From the NCBI GenBank assembly GCA_040218875.1, contig JAVJQP010000013.1: a stretch of DNA of 64,000 nucleotides; one strand, written 5' to 3'. Shown piece by piece: positions 34,963 to 43,997 of this stretch. Source of the stretch: Coleofasciculus sp937127375 (lineage in GTDB: Bacteria; Cyanobacteriota; Cyanobacteriia; Cyanobacteriales; Coleofasciculaceae). The notes beneath the pieces are model-generated. The model was given only the letters and a program-made list of their open reading frames with translations. It was not told the origin of the DNA and ran no database searches. Every line of letters starts with the position of its first letter. The first letter of the stretch is position 1. Both the position numbers and the translations under genes were made by a program.

Positions 34963-35537
34963 TAACTGAATATATTGAAGACAACAAACAATTTAAAATT
35001 GATTTCCCATTAATTCGACTTCTAGGGGGAGTCTACAGAGCCACTCTCTAGGAGCCTCTCTGTGAATAATATCAAGAATAGCGAAATCATGGTAGTGCGT
35101 TTAGCGAAGCCATGCCGCAGGCTTTGCATCTTGCTCGCTACTCACTAATCGGACTGTCTTTAGTTTTGTCAATAGACCTCAAACCCTTACAAAGAACAAA
35201 TGACACTCTCTACCGTTCACTTTAATTCCTTAAGGTTAGTAGCACTGACTTTAGAGTTTGTAGTCAGCGCTGTCTTCACTTCTGGCACGCTTCGTGCCTA
35301 GTACGACACTCGCTTAAGTCAACGACATTCGACTTAAAGCTGGTGGGTTGAGCGAATAAGGCTGGTGGGTTGAGCGAAGTCGAAACCCACCCTACGGTAT
35401 ATTAAAGGTTTAGGCAATTTCTTCATACTTATTATCAGTGCCGTTATCCTGAATACTGTTGATTGATAATACGCCTCCCAATTTGGTATCATTCCCTCAA
35501 CCGTTACGCTTCAACCTAACCTAGTCAGCATCTCGTC
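34963..35537. other. Intergenic region with nested repeats
   Basis: It holds a REP-like hairpin split by an insertion (35092-35141), a possible hairpin around CTAGGGGGAGTC near 35020-35060, and two GCTGGTGGGTTGAGCGAA copies (35339-35380) followed by AACCCACCCTACGG. No gene is seen. Confidence 0.6.
35092..35141. repeat. REP hairpin interrupted by a 28-bp sequence
   Basis: GTAGTGCG (35092-35099) and ATCTTGCTCGCTAC (35128-35141) match the two sides of the REP at 40565-40590. Between them is GCGAAGCCATGCCGCAGGC, itself an inverted-repeat type sequence. This looks like one repeat inserted into another. Confidence 0.65.
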
Positions 35538-38500
35538 ATGAAAATTCTCCATGGCACCTGGATTCCCCAAACCTCTGACGCATTCATCCAAACTGGCGCG
35601 TTTTATCTGTGGGTGGAAACGGATACTCCTTCTCCCCAGAAAACTGCCCACAGCAATACGCATCCGGCTCAATTAACCCAAGCGGATTTAGCCAACCTTC
35701 TGGTGAATGAACTTGGCGTTTCTCCAACCTCATCTAGCGCGATTCAGGATCAGATTACTCCCCAATACTTTATTCTGCCCACCACTCAAGCACAACCACT
35801 TCCGTCACTGGAATTAAGCCGCTATCTGGAAATCGAATTGCCAGAATCTGTGGAGTGGCATATCTGGACAATTGATTGTTATCAGATTAGCCCGGTTCGC
35901 CAAACATCTGGACGTAAATCTGGCACAATCGCCCCCGTGATTAAATGCTTAAATGACCTGCATTTTATTGCCCTCTACAATCCCGCCGAACTGCAACTGG
36001 GGTCTGATTTACTGTTTTGGTATCACTACACCCAGTCCTTTAAACAGATTATCCTTAAAGACCAATATATTCCATCGCTTAAATACAGAGAAATTCCCCC
36101 ACCCAAAAGCAAACGTAAACGCAGCGCCAAACCTCAGTTATTTGAACTTTATCCAGCTTGGCAAATTATATCGGATCACTATGAAGAGACGATTGACTAT
36201 TATCAAGATTATATGCCCCTTGCTTGTGTATCCGGTTACGCCAGTCCCCCTGATCCGATCGAATTTTACGCCAAAGAAACCTTACTCCGCCATTTTTCTG
36301 AATGTTTACTGACGGAGATTGTCACGAATACACCAATCCCGGCTGTCTTGGATAAAAGAATTAATCATTCTCTGATTACCGATTGCCTTTATTCCTCACA
36401 AACTCCCCTAGCGCAAGCCCCTGAATCTGCCTTAGACCTCTATAAACAATGGTCAAGTTGGAAACAACAGATTCGGGGAGGATCTGACACCTCAAATTTC
36501 CATCTTTGTTTTCAATTAGAAAACCCGGCGGAGGAGTCGCAAAACTCCTGGGAGATTCAGTTTATCGTCGCGTCGAAAAAAGACCCATCTCTGAAACTAG
36601 CGGTTGCCGACTATTGGACTCTAACTAAAAAAAAGAAAGCCACCGTTTATCAACAATTTGGTCAAGAGTTCGAGAAAACCTTACTCTTAAATCTCGGTTA
36701 TGCTGCCCGGATTTACCCGCAAATTTGGCGCGGCTTGGAAACTGACCAACCTACGGGGTTAAACCTTACCTTAGCGGAAGCATTCACGTTTCTCAAAGAA
36801 CAAGCGTGGGTGCTAGAAGATGCCGGATATAAAGTCATTGTTCCCGCCTGGTGGACTCCCTCCGGGCGTCAACGTGCCAAGCTGCGCCTCAAGGCTTCCC
36901 CGAAAACCTCTCAATCTACAAAAGCCGCGAGTAAGGGTTATTTTAACCTGGATACAATTATTCAATATCACTACCAACTCTCCATCGGCGGTCAAGTCGT
37001 CACCCCCCAGGAATGGCAACAGTTAGTGGCGGCAAAAACGCCCTTGGTGCAGTTTCGAGGTCAGTGGATTGAACTGGATAAAACTAAGATGCAGCAAATG
37101 CTGGAGTTTTGGCAATCCCACCAGGAAGAAACAGCGGAAATGACACTCCTGGAGTTACTCAAGAAAACCAGCGAAGCTGACACAGAGATAGAAGTCGAAC
37201 ATGATGCTATCTTAGGTCAAATGATGGCGTGCTTAAATAACCCCAGCCGACTGGAACCGATTGACAATCCCGCCCAATTAAAAGGAACCTTAAGGGAGTA
37301 TCAAAAACGCGGTGTATCTTGGCTACAATATTTAGAACAATTGGGACTCAATGGCTGTCTAGCCGATGATATGGGCTTGGGTAAATCGATTCAGATTATT
37401 GCCCAGTTAGTCAAGGAACGCGAAACCGACTCTTCGGTAGCCCCCACCCTATTAATTGCGCCAACTTCGGTGGTGGGGAATTGGCAAAAAGAGATTGAAA
37501 AATTTGCCCCTCATTTGCGTACCTTAGTTCATCATGGGAGTAACCGAATTAAAACCGAAAAGGAGTTTAAATCAGCTAGCCAAACCCTTGATGTCATTAT
37601 TACCTCATTCACCCTCGCCCGCAAAGACGAAAAACTGCTTAAACGTGTCACCTGGCACCGTTTAGTTCTCGACGAAGCCCAAAACATTAAAAATCCCAAA
37701 GCCGCCCAAACCAAAGCCATTCTCAAATTACCCGCCCATCATCGGGTGGCGTTAACCGGAACGCCAATAGAAAACCGTTTATTAGACCTTTGGTCAATCT
37801 TCAACTTCCTCAATCCGGGCTATTTAGGCAAACAAACCCAGTTTCGTAAAGCCTTTGAACTGCCGATTCAAAAAGACAATAACCGCCGACAATCAACAGT
37901 ATTAAAACAGTTAGTCCAACCGTTGATTCTACGACGGGTGAAGACAGACAAACAGATTATTAAAGATTTACCCGATAAACTGGAACATAAACAGTATTGT
38001 CAGCTAACTCAAGAACAAGCCTCGTTATATGAAGCCGTGGTCAAAGATGTAGAGGCAAAACTAGAAGACGCTGAAGGAATAAACCGCAAAGGGTTAATTT
38101 TGTCAACCCTAATGAAACTCAAACAAGTTTGCAATCATCCAGCCCAGTTTCTCCAAGATAACAGTGAATTCTCGCCCACGCGATCGCATAAATTAGAACG
38201 CCTGCTAGAAATGATTGAAGAAGTGAATGCAGAAGGAGAAAGTTTGCTGATTTTCACCCAATTTACGGACATTGGTAGCGCCCTAACACACTATCTGAAA
38301 CAGACCTTGCATTACAACACCTATTATATTCATGGTGGCATTAGTCGGGCAAAACGAGAGCAAATGATTACGGCGTTTCAAGACCCTGATACTGAACCCT
38401 CGGCGTTTATTTTATCCCTGAAAGCTGGAGGAGTCGGCATCACCTTAACCAAAGCCAATCACGTATTCCATTTTGACCGTTGGTGGAACCCCGCCGTTGA

Positions 38501-38723
38501 AGATCAAGCCACTGACCGCGCCTTTCGGATTGGTCAAAAGAAGAATGTTTTTGTGCATAAATTCGTGGCATTAGGCACGTTAGAAGAACGGATTGATAAG
38601 ATGATTGAAGAGAAGAAAAAATTGTCGGGGGCGATTGTTGGGGCGGATGAGTCGTGGTTAACGGAACTGGATAATGAACGGTTTAAACAGTTGATTGCTT
38701 TGAATAAAACTGCTATTCTATAA
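35538..38723 (+). CDS. SNF2-family DEAD/DEAH helicase
   Basis: The 1061-residue protein has a long N-terminal SNF2-associated region (about 1-550), then a two-lobe SNF2 motor. Motif I is DDMGLGKSIQ (about 609), motif II LDEAQNIKNP (about 713), motif III ALTGTPIENR, and motifs V and VI SLKAGGVGITL and DQATDRAFRIGQ (about 985-1000). It should translocate on double-stranded DNA using ATP. The next gene, 134 bp on, is a SWIM zinc-finger protein, a widely seen partner for bacterial SNF2 proteins. A fragment of a second copy lies 1.3 kb upstream. Confidence 0.95.
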   Translation: MKILHGTWIPQTSDAFIQTGAFYLWVETDTPSPQKTAHSNTHPAQLTQADLANLLVNELGVSPTSSSAIQDQITPQYFILPTTQAQPLPSLELSRYLEIELPESVEWHIWTIDCYQISPVRQTSGRKSGTIAPVIKCLNDLHFIALYNPAELQLGSDLLFWYHYTQSFKQIILKDQYIPSLKYREIPPPKSKRKRSAKPQLFELYPAWQIISDHYEETIDYYQDYMPLACVSGYASPPDPIEFYAKETLLRHFSECLLTEIVTNTPIPAVLDKRINHSLITDCLYSSQTPLAQAPESALDLYKQWSSWKQQIRGGSDTSNFHLCFQLENPAEESQNSWEIQFIVASKKDPSLKLAVADYWTLTKKKKATVYQQFGQEFEKTLLLNLGYAARIYPQIWRGLETDQPTGLNLTLAEAFTFLKEQAWVLEDAGYKVIVPAWWTPSGRQRAKLRLKASPKTSQSTKAASKGYFNLDTIIQYHYQLSIGGQVVTPQEWQQLVAAKTPLVQFRGQWIELDKTKMQQMLEFWQSHQEETAEMTLLELLKKTSEADTEIEVEHDAILGQMMACLNNPSRLEPIDNPAQLKGTLREYQKRGVSWLQYLEQLGLNGCLADDMGLGKSIQIIAQLVKERETDSSVAPTLLIAPTSVVGNWQKEIEKFAPHLRTLVHHGSNRIKTEKEFKSASQTLDVIITSFTLARKDEKLLKRVTWHRLVLDEAQNIKNPKAAQTKAILKLPAHHRVALTGTPIENRLLDLWSIFNFLNPGYLGKQTQFRKAFELPIQKDNNRRQSTVLKQLVQPLILRRVKTDKQIIKDLPDKLEHKQYCQLTQEQASLYEAVVKDVEAKLEDAEGINRKGLILSTLMKLKQVCNHPAQFLQDNSEFSPTRSHKLERLLEMIEEVNAEGESLLIFTQFTDIGSALTHYLKQTLHYNTYYIHGGISRAKREQMITAFQDPDTEPSAFILSLKAGGVGITLTKANHVFHFDRWWNPAVEDQATDRAFRIGQKKNVFVHKFVALGTLEERIDKMIEEKKKLSGAIVGADESWLTELDNERFKQLIALNKTAIL

Positions 38724-38806
38724 AGTTATGAAGGATGATTTTGAGTTAAGTTTGGTGGGCAATGTCCTATTTTATAAAGTTAGGAGTGGGAATTTGAGTT
38801 GATTTT

Positions 38807-38823
38807 GGTGGGCAATGCCCACC
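38807..38823. repeat. GGTGGGCAATGCCCACC palindrome
   Basis: This copy follows a half-copy at 38754-38766 (GGTGGGCAATGTCC) in the gap between the SNF2 and SWIM genes. It matches the elements near 15777 and 50697. Confidence 0.8.
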
Positions 38824-38857
38824 CTACAAGTGCTATTAAAATTAGGAGTTATGCAGA

Positions 38858-39697
38858 ATGTCTAGATTCAGCCGAACATGGTGGGGAAAGCGCTTTATTG
38901 ATGCCTTAGAATCCTTTACCGACTCCGGTAGACTGGGACGAGGGCGTTCTTATGCCAGTGGGGGTAAGATTAAGGAGTATCAAATTATTCAGGGGAAAAT
39001 AACCGCAAAAGTTAGGGGTTCAATTAATCCCTATTTTGGCGTTTATAAAGAACCATTGTACACCACAACCATTGAAATAAAACCCATTTCAGCAGCATCT
39101 TGGTCAAAGGCGATCGCGAATTTGTCATCTAAGGCAAGTTTTGTCTCTAAACTGTTAATGAATGAGATGCCAGATAATATTGAAGAGGCATTTGCTGATG
39201 TCAACCTTCAGTTATTACCCAAAAGCCGTTCTGACTTTACCACCCATTGTTCTTGTCCCGACTGGTCAAATCCCTGTAAACATATCGCCGGGGTGTATTA
39301 CTTAGTCGCGACGGCGTTAGATGCTGACCCCTTTTTACTGTTTGAACTCAGAGGTTTATCACGAGAAAAGCTACAGCAAGAACTGGCTAAATCCCCATTA
39401 GGTCAAGTGTTATCTCAAGCTTTACAGGATCAAGAAGCCGCCATAGAACCTGCCCAATCTTACTATACCCAGCCAGAAAAAATGCCACCACCATCATCTG
39501 TGAGTCAGAAGGAGTTTTGGTTAGGAGAAAAACGATTACCTTCAAGGGTGGAGGTGGATGCAACTGCTAATATTCCCGCCATTTTGATTAAAAAAGCCGG
39601 AGATATTCCACCCTTTTGGCATAAGGATAGTTCGTTTATTGAGGCAATGGAACAGGTGTATCAGCGAGTGCGGACTAAAAATAAAGAGACCTTTTGA
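38858..39697 (+). CDS. SWIM zinc-finger protein, SNF2 partner
   Basis: The 279-residue protein has a SWIM finger CSCPDWSNPCKHIAGVYYLVA (C-x-C..C-x-H, about residues 129-140). The N-terminus WWGKRFIDALESFTDSGRLGRGRSYASGG is strongly conserved in SNF2-linked SWIM proteins as I recall them. The finger probably binds DNA or protein and directs the helicase. The ATG follows AGGAGTTATGCAGA. It shares a strand and presumably a transcript with the SNF2 gene. Confidence 0.92.
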   Translation: MSRFSRTWWGKRFIDALESFTDSGRLGRGRSYASGGKIKEYQIIQGKITAKVRGSINPYFGVYKEPLYTTTIEIKPISAASWSKAIANLSSKASFVSKLLMNEMPDNIEEAFADVNLQLLPKSRSDFTTHCSCPDWSNPCKHIAGVYYLVATALDADPFLLFELRGLSREKLQQELAKSPLGQVLSQALQDQEAAIEPAQSYYTQPEKMPPPSSVSQKEFWLGEKRLPSRVEVDATANIPAILIKKAGDIPPFWHKDSSFIEAMEQVYQRVRTKNKETF

Positions 39698-40113
39698 AAA
39701 AAGGGGTACTTTCGGTAGACTTGTTTGCGGCAAAAGTCCGTTGCGAAATTCACGAAATTCCAGTTATTGTTCGTTGTTGTTGTAGTGCGATCATCTTGCT
39801 CGCTAAGTAGGGTCTGCTGAATAATTGGTTAGGGGAAGATGGGGGAGATGAAGGAAATGAGGGAGATGAGGGAGATGCTGCTTTTTAGGTAAAAGTGTAA
39901 GGTTTTATTTTCAATTTAAATACGTGATATTAGGATGAGTATACAAACGAAATTGATATCATTCCCAATTTAAATGCGTGACAGCTTTTAATCCCGTTAC
40001 AATAAAATTTTAAATCATATTTATCCTATATTCCCATAGCGAGCGAGAATCCTATATTCCCATAGCGAGCGAGACGCTCGCACTACGGGCTAATATAACA
40101 ACAGGTAAATACA
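39698..40113. other. Intergenic region upstream of the REP-associated transposase
   Basis: It contains a REP half (GCGATCATCTTGCTCGC at 39787-39803), a purine-rich run of GGGAGATGA repeats (about 39839-39880), a diverged direct repeat CAATTTAAATACGTGA/CAATTTAAATGCGTGA (about 39913 and 39966), and the paired left REP elements below. No gene is seen. Confidence 0.6.
40025..40081. repeat. Left REP of the transposase: 24-bp direct repeat plus hairpin
   Basis: CCTATATTCCCATAGCGAGC occurs at 40025 and again at 40051. The second copy continues into the hairpin GCGAGCG-AGA-CGCTCGC (40065-40081). It is inverted relative to the REP after the gene. Confidence 0.9.
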
Positions 40114-40563
40114 ATGAAATTCAAAAAACCAATCCACCGATTAGAAATAGCAAAAGGCAGATACTTCATTACTTTTGTGACCTGGGAACGACTAGAACTA
40201 ACCCCAAACGCTCAACAGGTTGTGCTAGAGGCTTGCCAATTCTTCCACAATCAACGATATCAGATATTTACTGGGGTTATTATGCCAGATCACGTACATC
40301 TACTGATTCAACCTTGCCTCAAAACTGAAACAGAGTTTTGGTCAATTGGCAGTATTTTGCATAGTATCAAAAGTTATAGCGCCAAACAAATTCCCAAAGT
40401 CATGAAACATATTGGGAAAGTTTGGCAAGATGGAAGATATGATAAGCTGATGAGGGATGAAAAGGAATTCGATCAGGCATGGGAGTATATTAGACAAAAT
40501 CCGGTTAAGGCGGGATTGTCAAAGACTCCGGAGGATTATCCTTTCTTTTGGGAGATATTTTGA
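40114..40563 (+). CDS. REP-associated tyrosine transposase (RAYT)
   Basis: The 149-residue Y1 HUH enzyme has the metal-binding motif MPDHVHLLIQP (near residue 60) and a C-terminal WEYIRQNPVKAGL helix with the candidate catalytic Tyr. RAYTs are domesticated relatives of IS200/IS605 transposases that bind and cut REP hairpins; they are single-copy, and their host role is unclear. It lies between inverted REP hairpins at 40065-40081 and 40570-40586, which is diagnostic. Start and length are normal. Confidence 0.95.
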   Translation: MKFKKPIHRLEIAKGRYFITFVTWERLELTPNAQQVVLEACQFFHNQRYQIFTGVIMPDHVHLLIQPCLKTETEFWSIGSILHSIKSYSAKQIPKVMKHIGKVWQDGRYDKLMRDEKEFDQAWEYIRQNPVKAGLSKTPEDYPFFWEIF

Positions 40564-40564
40564 A

Positions 40565-40590
40565 GTAGTGCGAGCATCTTGCTCGCTACC
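40565..40590. repeat. Right REP of the transposase
   Basis: GCGAGCA-TCT-TGCTCGC (40570-40586) is a 7-bp hairpin right after the RAYT stop. It is the reverse complement of the left REP except for one base pair, G-C there and A-T here, a compensating change that keeps the stem. Confidence 0.9.
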
Positions 40591-41006
40591 TAACAATTAG
40601 AGTTCGCTACCTAATAATTAGAGTTCGCTACCTAATAATTAGAGTTCGCTACCTAATAATTAGAGTTCGCTACCTAATAATTAAAGTTCACTACCTAACA
40701 ATTAGAGTTCGCTACCTAACAATTAGAGTTCGCTACCTAACAATTAGAGTTCGCTACCTAATAATTAGAGTTCGCTACCTAATAATTAGAGTTCGCTACC
40801 TAATAATTAGAGTTCGCTACCTAATAATTAGAGTTCGCTACCTAATAATTAGAGTTCGCTACCTAACAATTAGAGTTCGCTACCTAATAATTAAAGTTCA
40901 CTACCTAACAATTAGAGTTCGCTACCTAACAATTAGAGTTCGCTACCTAACAATTAGAGTTCGCTACCTAATAATTAGAGTTCGCTACCTAATAATTAGA
41001 GTTCGC
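40585..41006. repeat. Tandem array: 20 copies of a 21-bp unit
   Basis: The unit is CTACCTAAYAATTAGAGTT plus CG. It starts from the last bases of the right REP (GCTCGCTACC). Units differ mainly at one C/T position; two units (5 and 15) carry TTAAAGTTCA instead of TTAGAGTTCG. Units 5-10 and 15-20 have the same order of variants, so a block of about 210 bp was duplicated. No frame has a start codon. Confidence 0.97.
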
Positions 41007-41111
41007 AAGTAACATCGAATCATTTCATGTGTATTGTAGCTGGGAAGGCGATCGCGCCTTAAGCTGTTCGGCATTTAAACTTTATTGTCAAGCATTGCGA
41101 AATCATTATGG

Positions 41112-41135
41112 GTAGTGCGACCATCGTGGTCGCTA
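41112..41135. repeat. REP-type hairpin after the tandem array
   Basis: GCGACCA-TCG-TGGTCGC (41117-41133) is flanked by GTAGT and TAGA. The stem is perfect and differs from the other REPs by paired changes. Confidence 0.85.
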
Positions 41136-41205
41136 GAGCGCTTAACGCATTACAAGGATTTCGTCATTATTGACATGACGGTTTAAATGCTGAACAACTT
41201 ATTAC

Positions 41206-42231
41206 TTACAAATGGGGGAATAACTTCAAAAAAGATTGCCGATAAAAATTTAAAACTCGTTGAGTATAATCCGCCGTGGAACCCTGATTATATTGCTGGG
41301 GATCACCCGTCATCCACCAAGCCGCCGCTCGCTGTACCGCTACTGTCTCATTGTTACCACTCGCCTCATACTGTTCATTAAACACATCTCCCATCACACA
41401 AACTAAAATAGTACGGGCAGTCGCCGGACTCGCTGCAAAATCGGCGGGTGTTAGTTCCTCTCCAATACATTGATTTGACCAACGGGGAATATTTTCTGGT
41501 TTAATTTGCCAATCACTGTAAAGTCCATCATTTTCGATTCCCGTTTGTGGTGCGGCGCGTCGTAATGCTTCCACTAAAGCAGCGACTTTTCTATCAGAAA
41601 TCGCGTTATTGGCGGAGGAACGGGCGGTGGCTTGAGGCTGAGAAGCGGCTGAAGATTGACTTTCCGTCGGTTGAGAGGACGATGCTGGTTTTGCCGCAGA
41701 GGGAGTCGTGGCGGGTTGGGCGGGAGTTGCAGGTTGTTGGGTTTGGGGATTACGGCGTTGCTGTTGGTAATTTTTCAGCACATTCTGAATGTAAGTGTAG
41801 GTGTAAGAGTTTTCAGGAATGCTATTATATTGACTCCCATCCCCAGTCATCCACCAAGCCGCAGCCCGTTGTATTGCCACGGACTCATTATTATTACTGG
41901 CACGAAACTGCTCATTCAACACATCCCGCATCACGCAAACCAAGATAGTCCGCGCCGTAACCGGACTAGCTTCAAAATCGGCAGGTGAAAGTTCTCGTCC
42001 AATACATTGCTTTGACCATCGAGGAATATTACCTGGTTTAATTTGCCAGTCGCTATAGAGTCCATCATCTGCCCTTCCCGTTTGCGGTGCGGCTAGTCGC
42101 AGGGCTTCCACCAGCGCTGAGACTTGGGCATCAGAGACTTGAGCGTATACCGGGGAACTCCAGAGTCCCAGAGAAAGTAACGCTGTACTCAGTAGGACTC
42201 GTTGAACTGGTTTGATGAATTTGAAACCCAT
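41206..42231 (-). CDS. Secreted protein with two homologous domains, function unknown
   Basis: The 341-residue protein has a signal peptide (about 1-30, cut near VYAQ). It then has two copies of a domain of about 105 residues (about 33-145 and 215-330) joined by a Gln/Pro/Ser-rich linker. Each copy has ALVEALRxAAPQTG, DGLYSDWQIKPxNIPRWS, two Cys (xQCIGxELxPADF and TILVCVM) and VQRAAAWWMTGD. The two Cys per domain may form a disulfide outside the cell. The copies are about 70% identical by eye. I do not recognise the family. Confidence 0.88.
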   Translation of the reverse strand: MGFKFIKPVQRVLLSTALLSLGLWSSPVYAQVSDAQVSALVEALRLAAPQTGRADDGLYSDWQIKPGNIPRWSKQCIGRELSPADFEASPVTARTILVCVMRDVLNEQFRASNNNESVAIQRAAAWWMTGDGSQYNSIPENSYTYTYIQNVLKNYQQQRRNPQTQQPATPAQPATTPSAAKPASSSQPTESQSSAASQPQATARSSANNAISDRKVAALVEALRRAAPQTGIENDGLYSDWQIKPENIPRWSNQCIGEELTPADFAASPATARTILVCVMGDVFNEQYEASGNNETVAVQRAAAWWMTGDPQQYNQGSTADYTQRVLNFYRQSFLKLFPHL

Positions 42232-42267
42232 TGGTGATAACCCTCATTTAGTTAAATAAGTCAATCG

Positions 42268-42315
42268 TAGGGGCGGGTTTAGGAACTCTGTAGGGGCGGG
42301 TTTAGGAACTCAAGC
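42268..42315. repeat. Two GTAGGGGCGGGTTTAGGAAC copies
   Basis: GTAGGGGCGGGTTTAGGAAC occurs twice in a row (about 42269 and 42291) just before the 34-bp array. These are the left-end half of the GGGCGGGTTT family. Confidence 0.85.
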
Positions 42316-42323
42316 TAGCTTAT

Positions 42324-42629
42324 CACCAACAACGGAACAACAAAACCCGCCCTTGCTCACCAACAACGGAACAACAAAACCCGCCCTTGCTCACCGATAA
42401 CGGAACAACAAAACCCGCCCTTGCTCACCAACAACGGAAAAACAAAACCCGCCCTTGCTCACCAACAACGGAAAAACAAAACCCGCCCTTGCTCACCGAT
42501 AACGGAAAAACAAAACCCGCCCTTGCTCACCGATAACGGAAAAACAAAACCCGCCCTTGCTCACCGATAACGGAGCAACAAAACCCGCCCTTGCTCACCG
42601 ATAACGGAGCAACAAAACCCGCCCTGATT
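42324..42629. repeat. Tandem array: 9 copies of a 34-bp unit
   Basis: Each unit carries AACAAAACCCGCCCTTGCTC preceded by CACCAACAACGG or CACCGATAACGG. In order, the first variable site reads AAC, AAC, GAT, AAC, AAC, GAT, GAT, GAT, GAT and the second GAAC, GAAC, GAAC, GAAA x4, GAGC x2. AAACCCGCCC is the right end of the dispersed GGGCGGGTTT element, so the array grew from one such element. There are no spacers. Confidence 0.96.
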
Positions 42630-42866
42630 CAATTGTAGGATTGGATTGGTGCGACAGGTGAAGATATTAGCTCTGGCTTATGTTACCTGTTTGAGGAATT
42701 TGAGTCGATGATTGGATGGCTACATCGGTATTCTAGAGGAGTGGAGGAGAGATTTGACTCAGTTTTTTGTATCCTGATATACATTTAATCAAAAAGTTCT
42801 GCTTCTGCCAAAGCGCTAATCTTATACTTAGAGACACCCAGACAGCCCGGTTTAAGGAGTAATGCC

Positions 42867-43604
42867 ATGAATAATCCATTTGACAAATATCAGATTAGTC
42901 CCCATAAGTTCGGGATACTGAGAAACCTGATGCTAATGACTACAGGCGCTACGGTAGTTGTCGCCCTGATTTTTGGCATTGGGGTATGGCGCACCGGGTC
43001 TCGTTTTCTGGGACAAGTAACGACGCTGTTTAGCACCCCTCAACCCGCACCCGAAGTTGACGTGCGCTCCTTGATTGTCCAGCAAGTGCGGGAGGCTAGC
43101 GACTTAACCACGGCGGTGTTTACGATGGAGGCGGTGGTTCCGACTCGTCAAGCTCGGACGTTGGCAGGGTATCCGATCGCGGAAACCACACTCCTTTATA
43201 TTGCTTATGGTGAGGTGCGGGCTGGTGTCGATTTGGCGGAACTAAAACCAGAAAATGTGCAAACTGTCAATGATACGCTGCAACTTCAACTGCCACCCCC
43301 CAAAATTTTAGACAGCAAAATTGACGTGAATCGGTCACAGGTGTATGACTACAATCGCGGATTCTTGGGATTAGGACCCGATACAGCGCCCCAGTTGCAG
43401 ATGTTGGCGCAACAAGAGACGTTGAAGAAAATAGTCTTCAATGCCTGTGAGCAAGGGGTATTAAACAAAGCCAACGAACGCGCCGAACTCGTTGTGAGTC
43501 AGTTGTTGACTACCGCCGGATATAAACAGGTAGAGGTCAATACTCAATCCCCTGTACCAGGTACTTGTCAGTCAGCGGCGTTAGCCTCTCAGCCTGCTAA
43601 TTGA
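42867..43604 (+). CDS. DUF4230 membrane-anchored protein
   Basis: The 245-residue protein has one membrane segment (about 20-44) and a DUF4230 domain: REASDLTTAVFTMEAVV, then ETTLLYIAYGEVRAGVDLAELKPENV, LQLPPPKILDSKIDVNRSQVYDYNRGFLG. The family is widespread and its function is unknown. The start follows AAGGAGTAATGCC with ideal spacing. It stands alone. Confidence 0.88.
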   Translation: MNNPFDKYQISPHKFGILRNLMLMTTGATVVVALIFGIGVWRTGSRFLGQVTTLFSTPQPAPEVDVRSLIVQQVREASDLTTAVFTMEAVVPTRQARTLAGYPIAETTLLYIAYGEVRAGVDLAELKPENVQTVNDTLQLQLPPPKILDSKIDVNRSQVYDYNRGFLGLGPDTAPQLQMLAQQETLKKIVFNACEQGVLNKANERAELVVSQLLTTAGYKQVEVNTQSPVPGTCQSAALASQPAN

Positions 43605-43997
43605 GGAGATAGGGAGCAATGTAGAGACGTGCCATGGCACGTCTGGGAGATAGGTGTCAGATCAGGGAGATTCTGTAGGGGCGGTTTTCACTACTATCTT
43701 TTTGGTTACACCCAGATTTAACTAAACCCGCCCTGACTTTACATAAGACATAAGACATAAGACGAATGACCAATTTTTTGTCCCAGAAGTCCCTCAGGAG
43801 GATTACGCTGGAATTAGAGGACTTGTAAATATACCAATGAAGATGCGTAGGAGTAGTATAAAACCTTACCAAAGGGACAATTCGCTAATCCAGTCCAGGC
43901 AACATCAGTCTACGCCGTGCCATCAATTGGCGAATGCGGGTGAACCCTGGTGTTTACATCGGGTTCTCAGTCGAATTCATGAGGACGTAATTTGGCA
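43605..43997. other. Intergenic region with three repeat families
   Basis: It holds AGACGTGCCATGGCACGTCT (43625-43644), a GGGCGGTTTTCACTAC element (43675-43738) very like that at 30936, and a short ACATAAG heptamer run (about 43741-43761). GAGGACG before 43998 is the ribosome site of the next gene. Confidence 0.75.

Noticed and set aside
40585..41006. CRISPR array
   Set aside because: The 21-bp units abut with no unique spacers, and no cas gene is in the window.
41547..41988. Two frames of 110-133 codons on the plus strand
   Set aside because: They are antisense shadows of the duplicated-domain secreted protein, caused by its biased codon composition.
42324..42629. CRISPR array with 34-bp repeats
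   Set aside because: The units are directly contiguous and have no spacer sequence between them.
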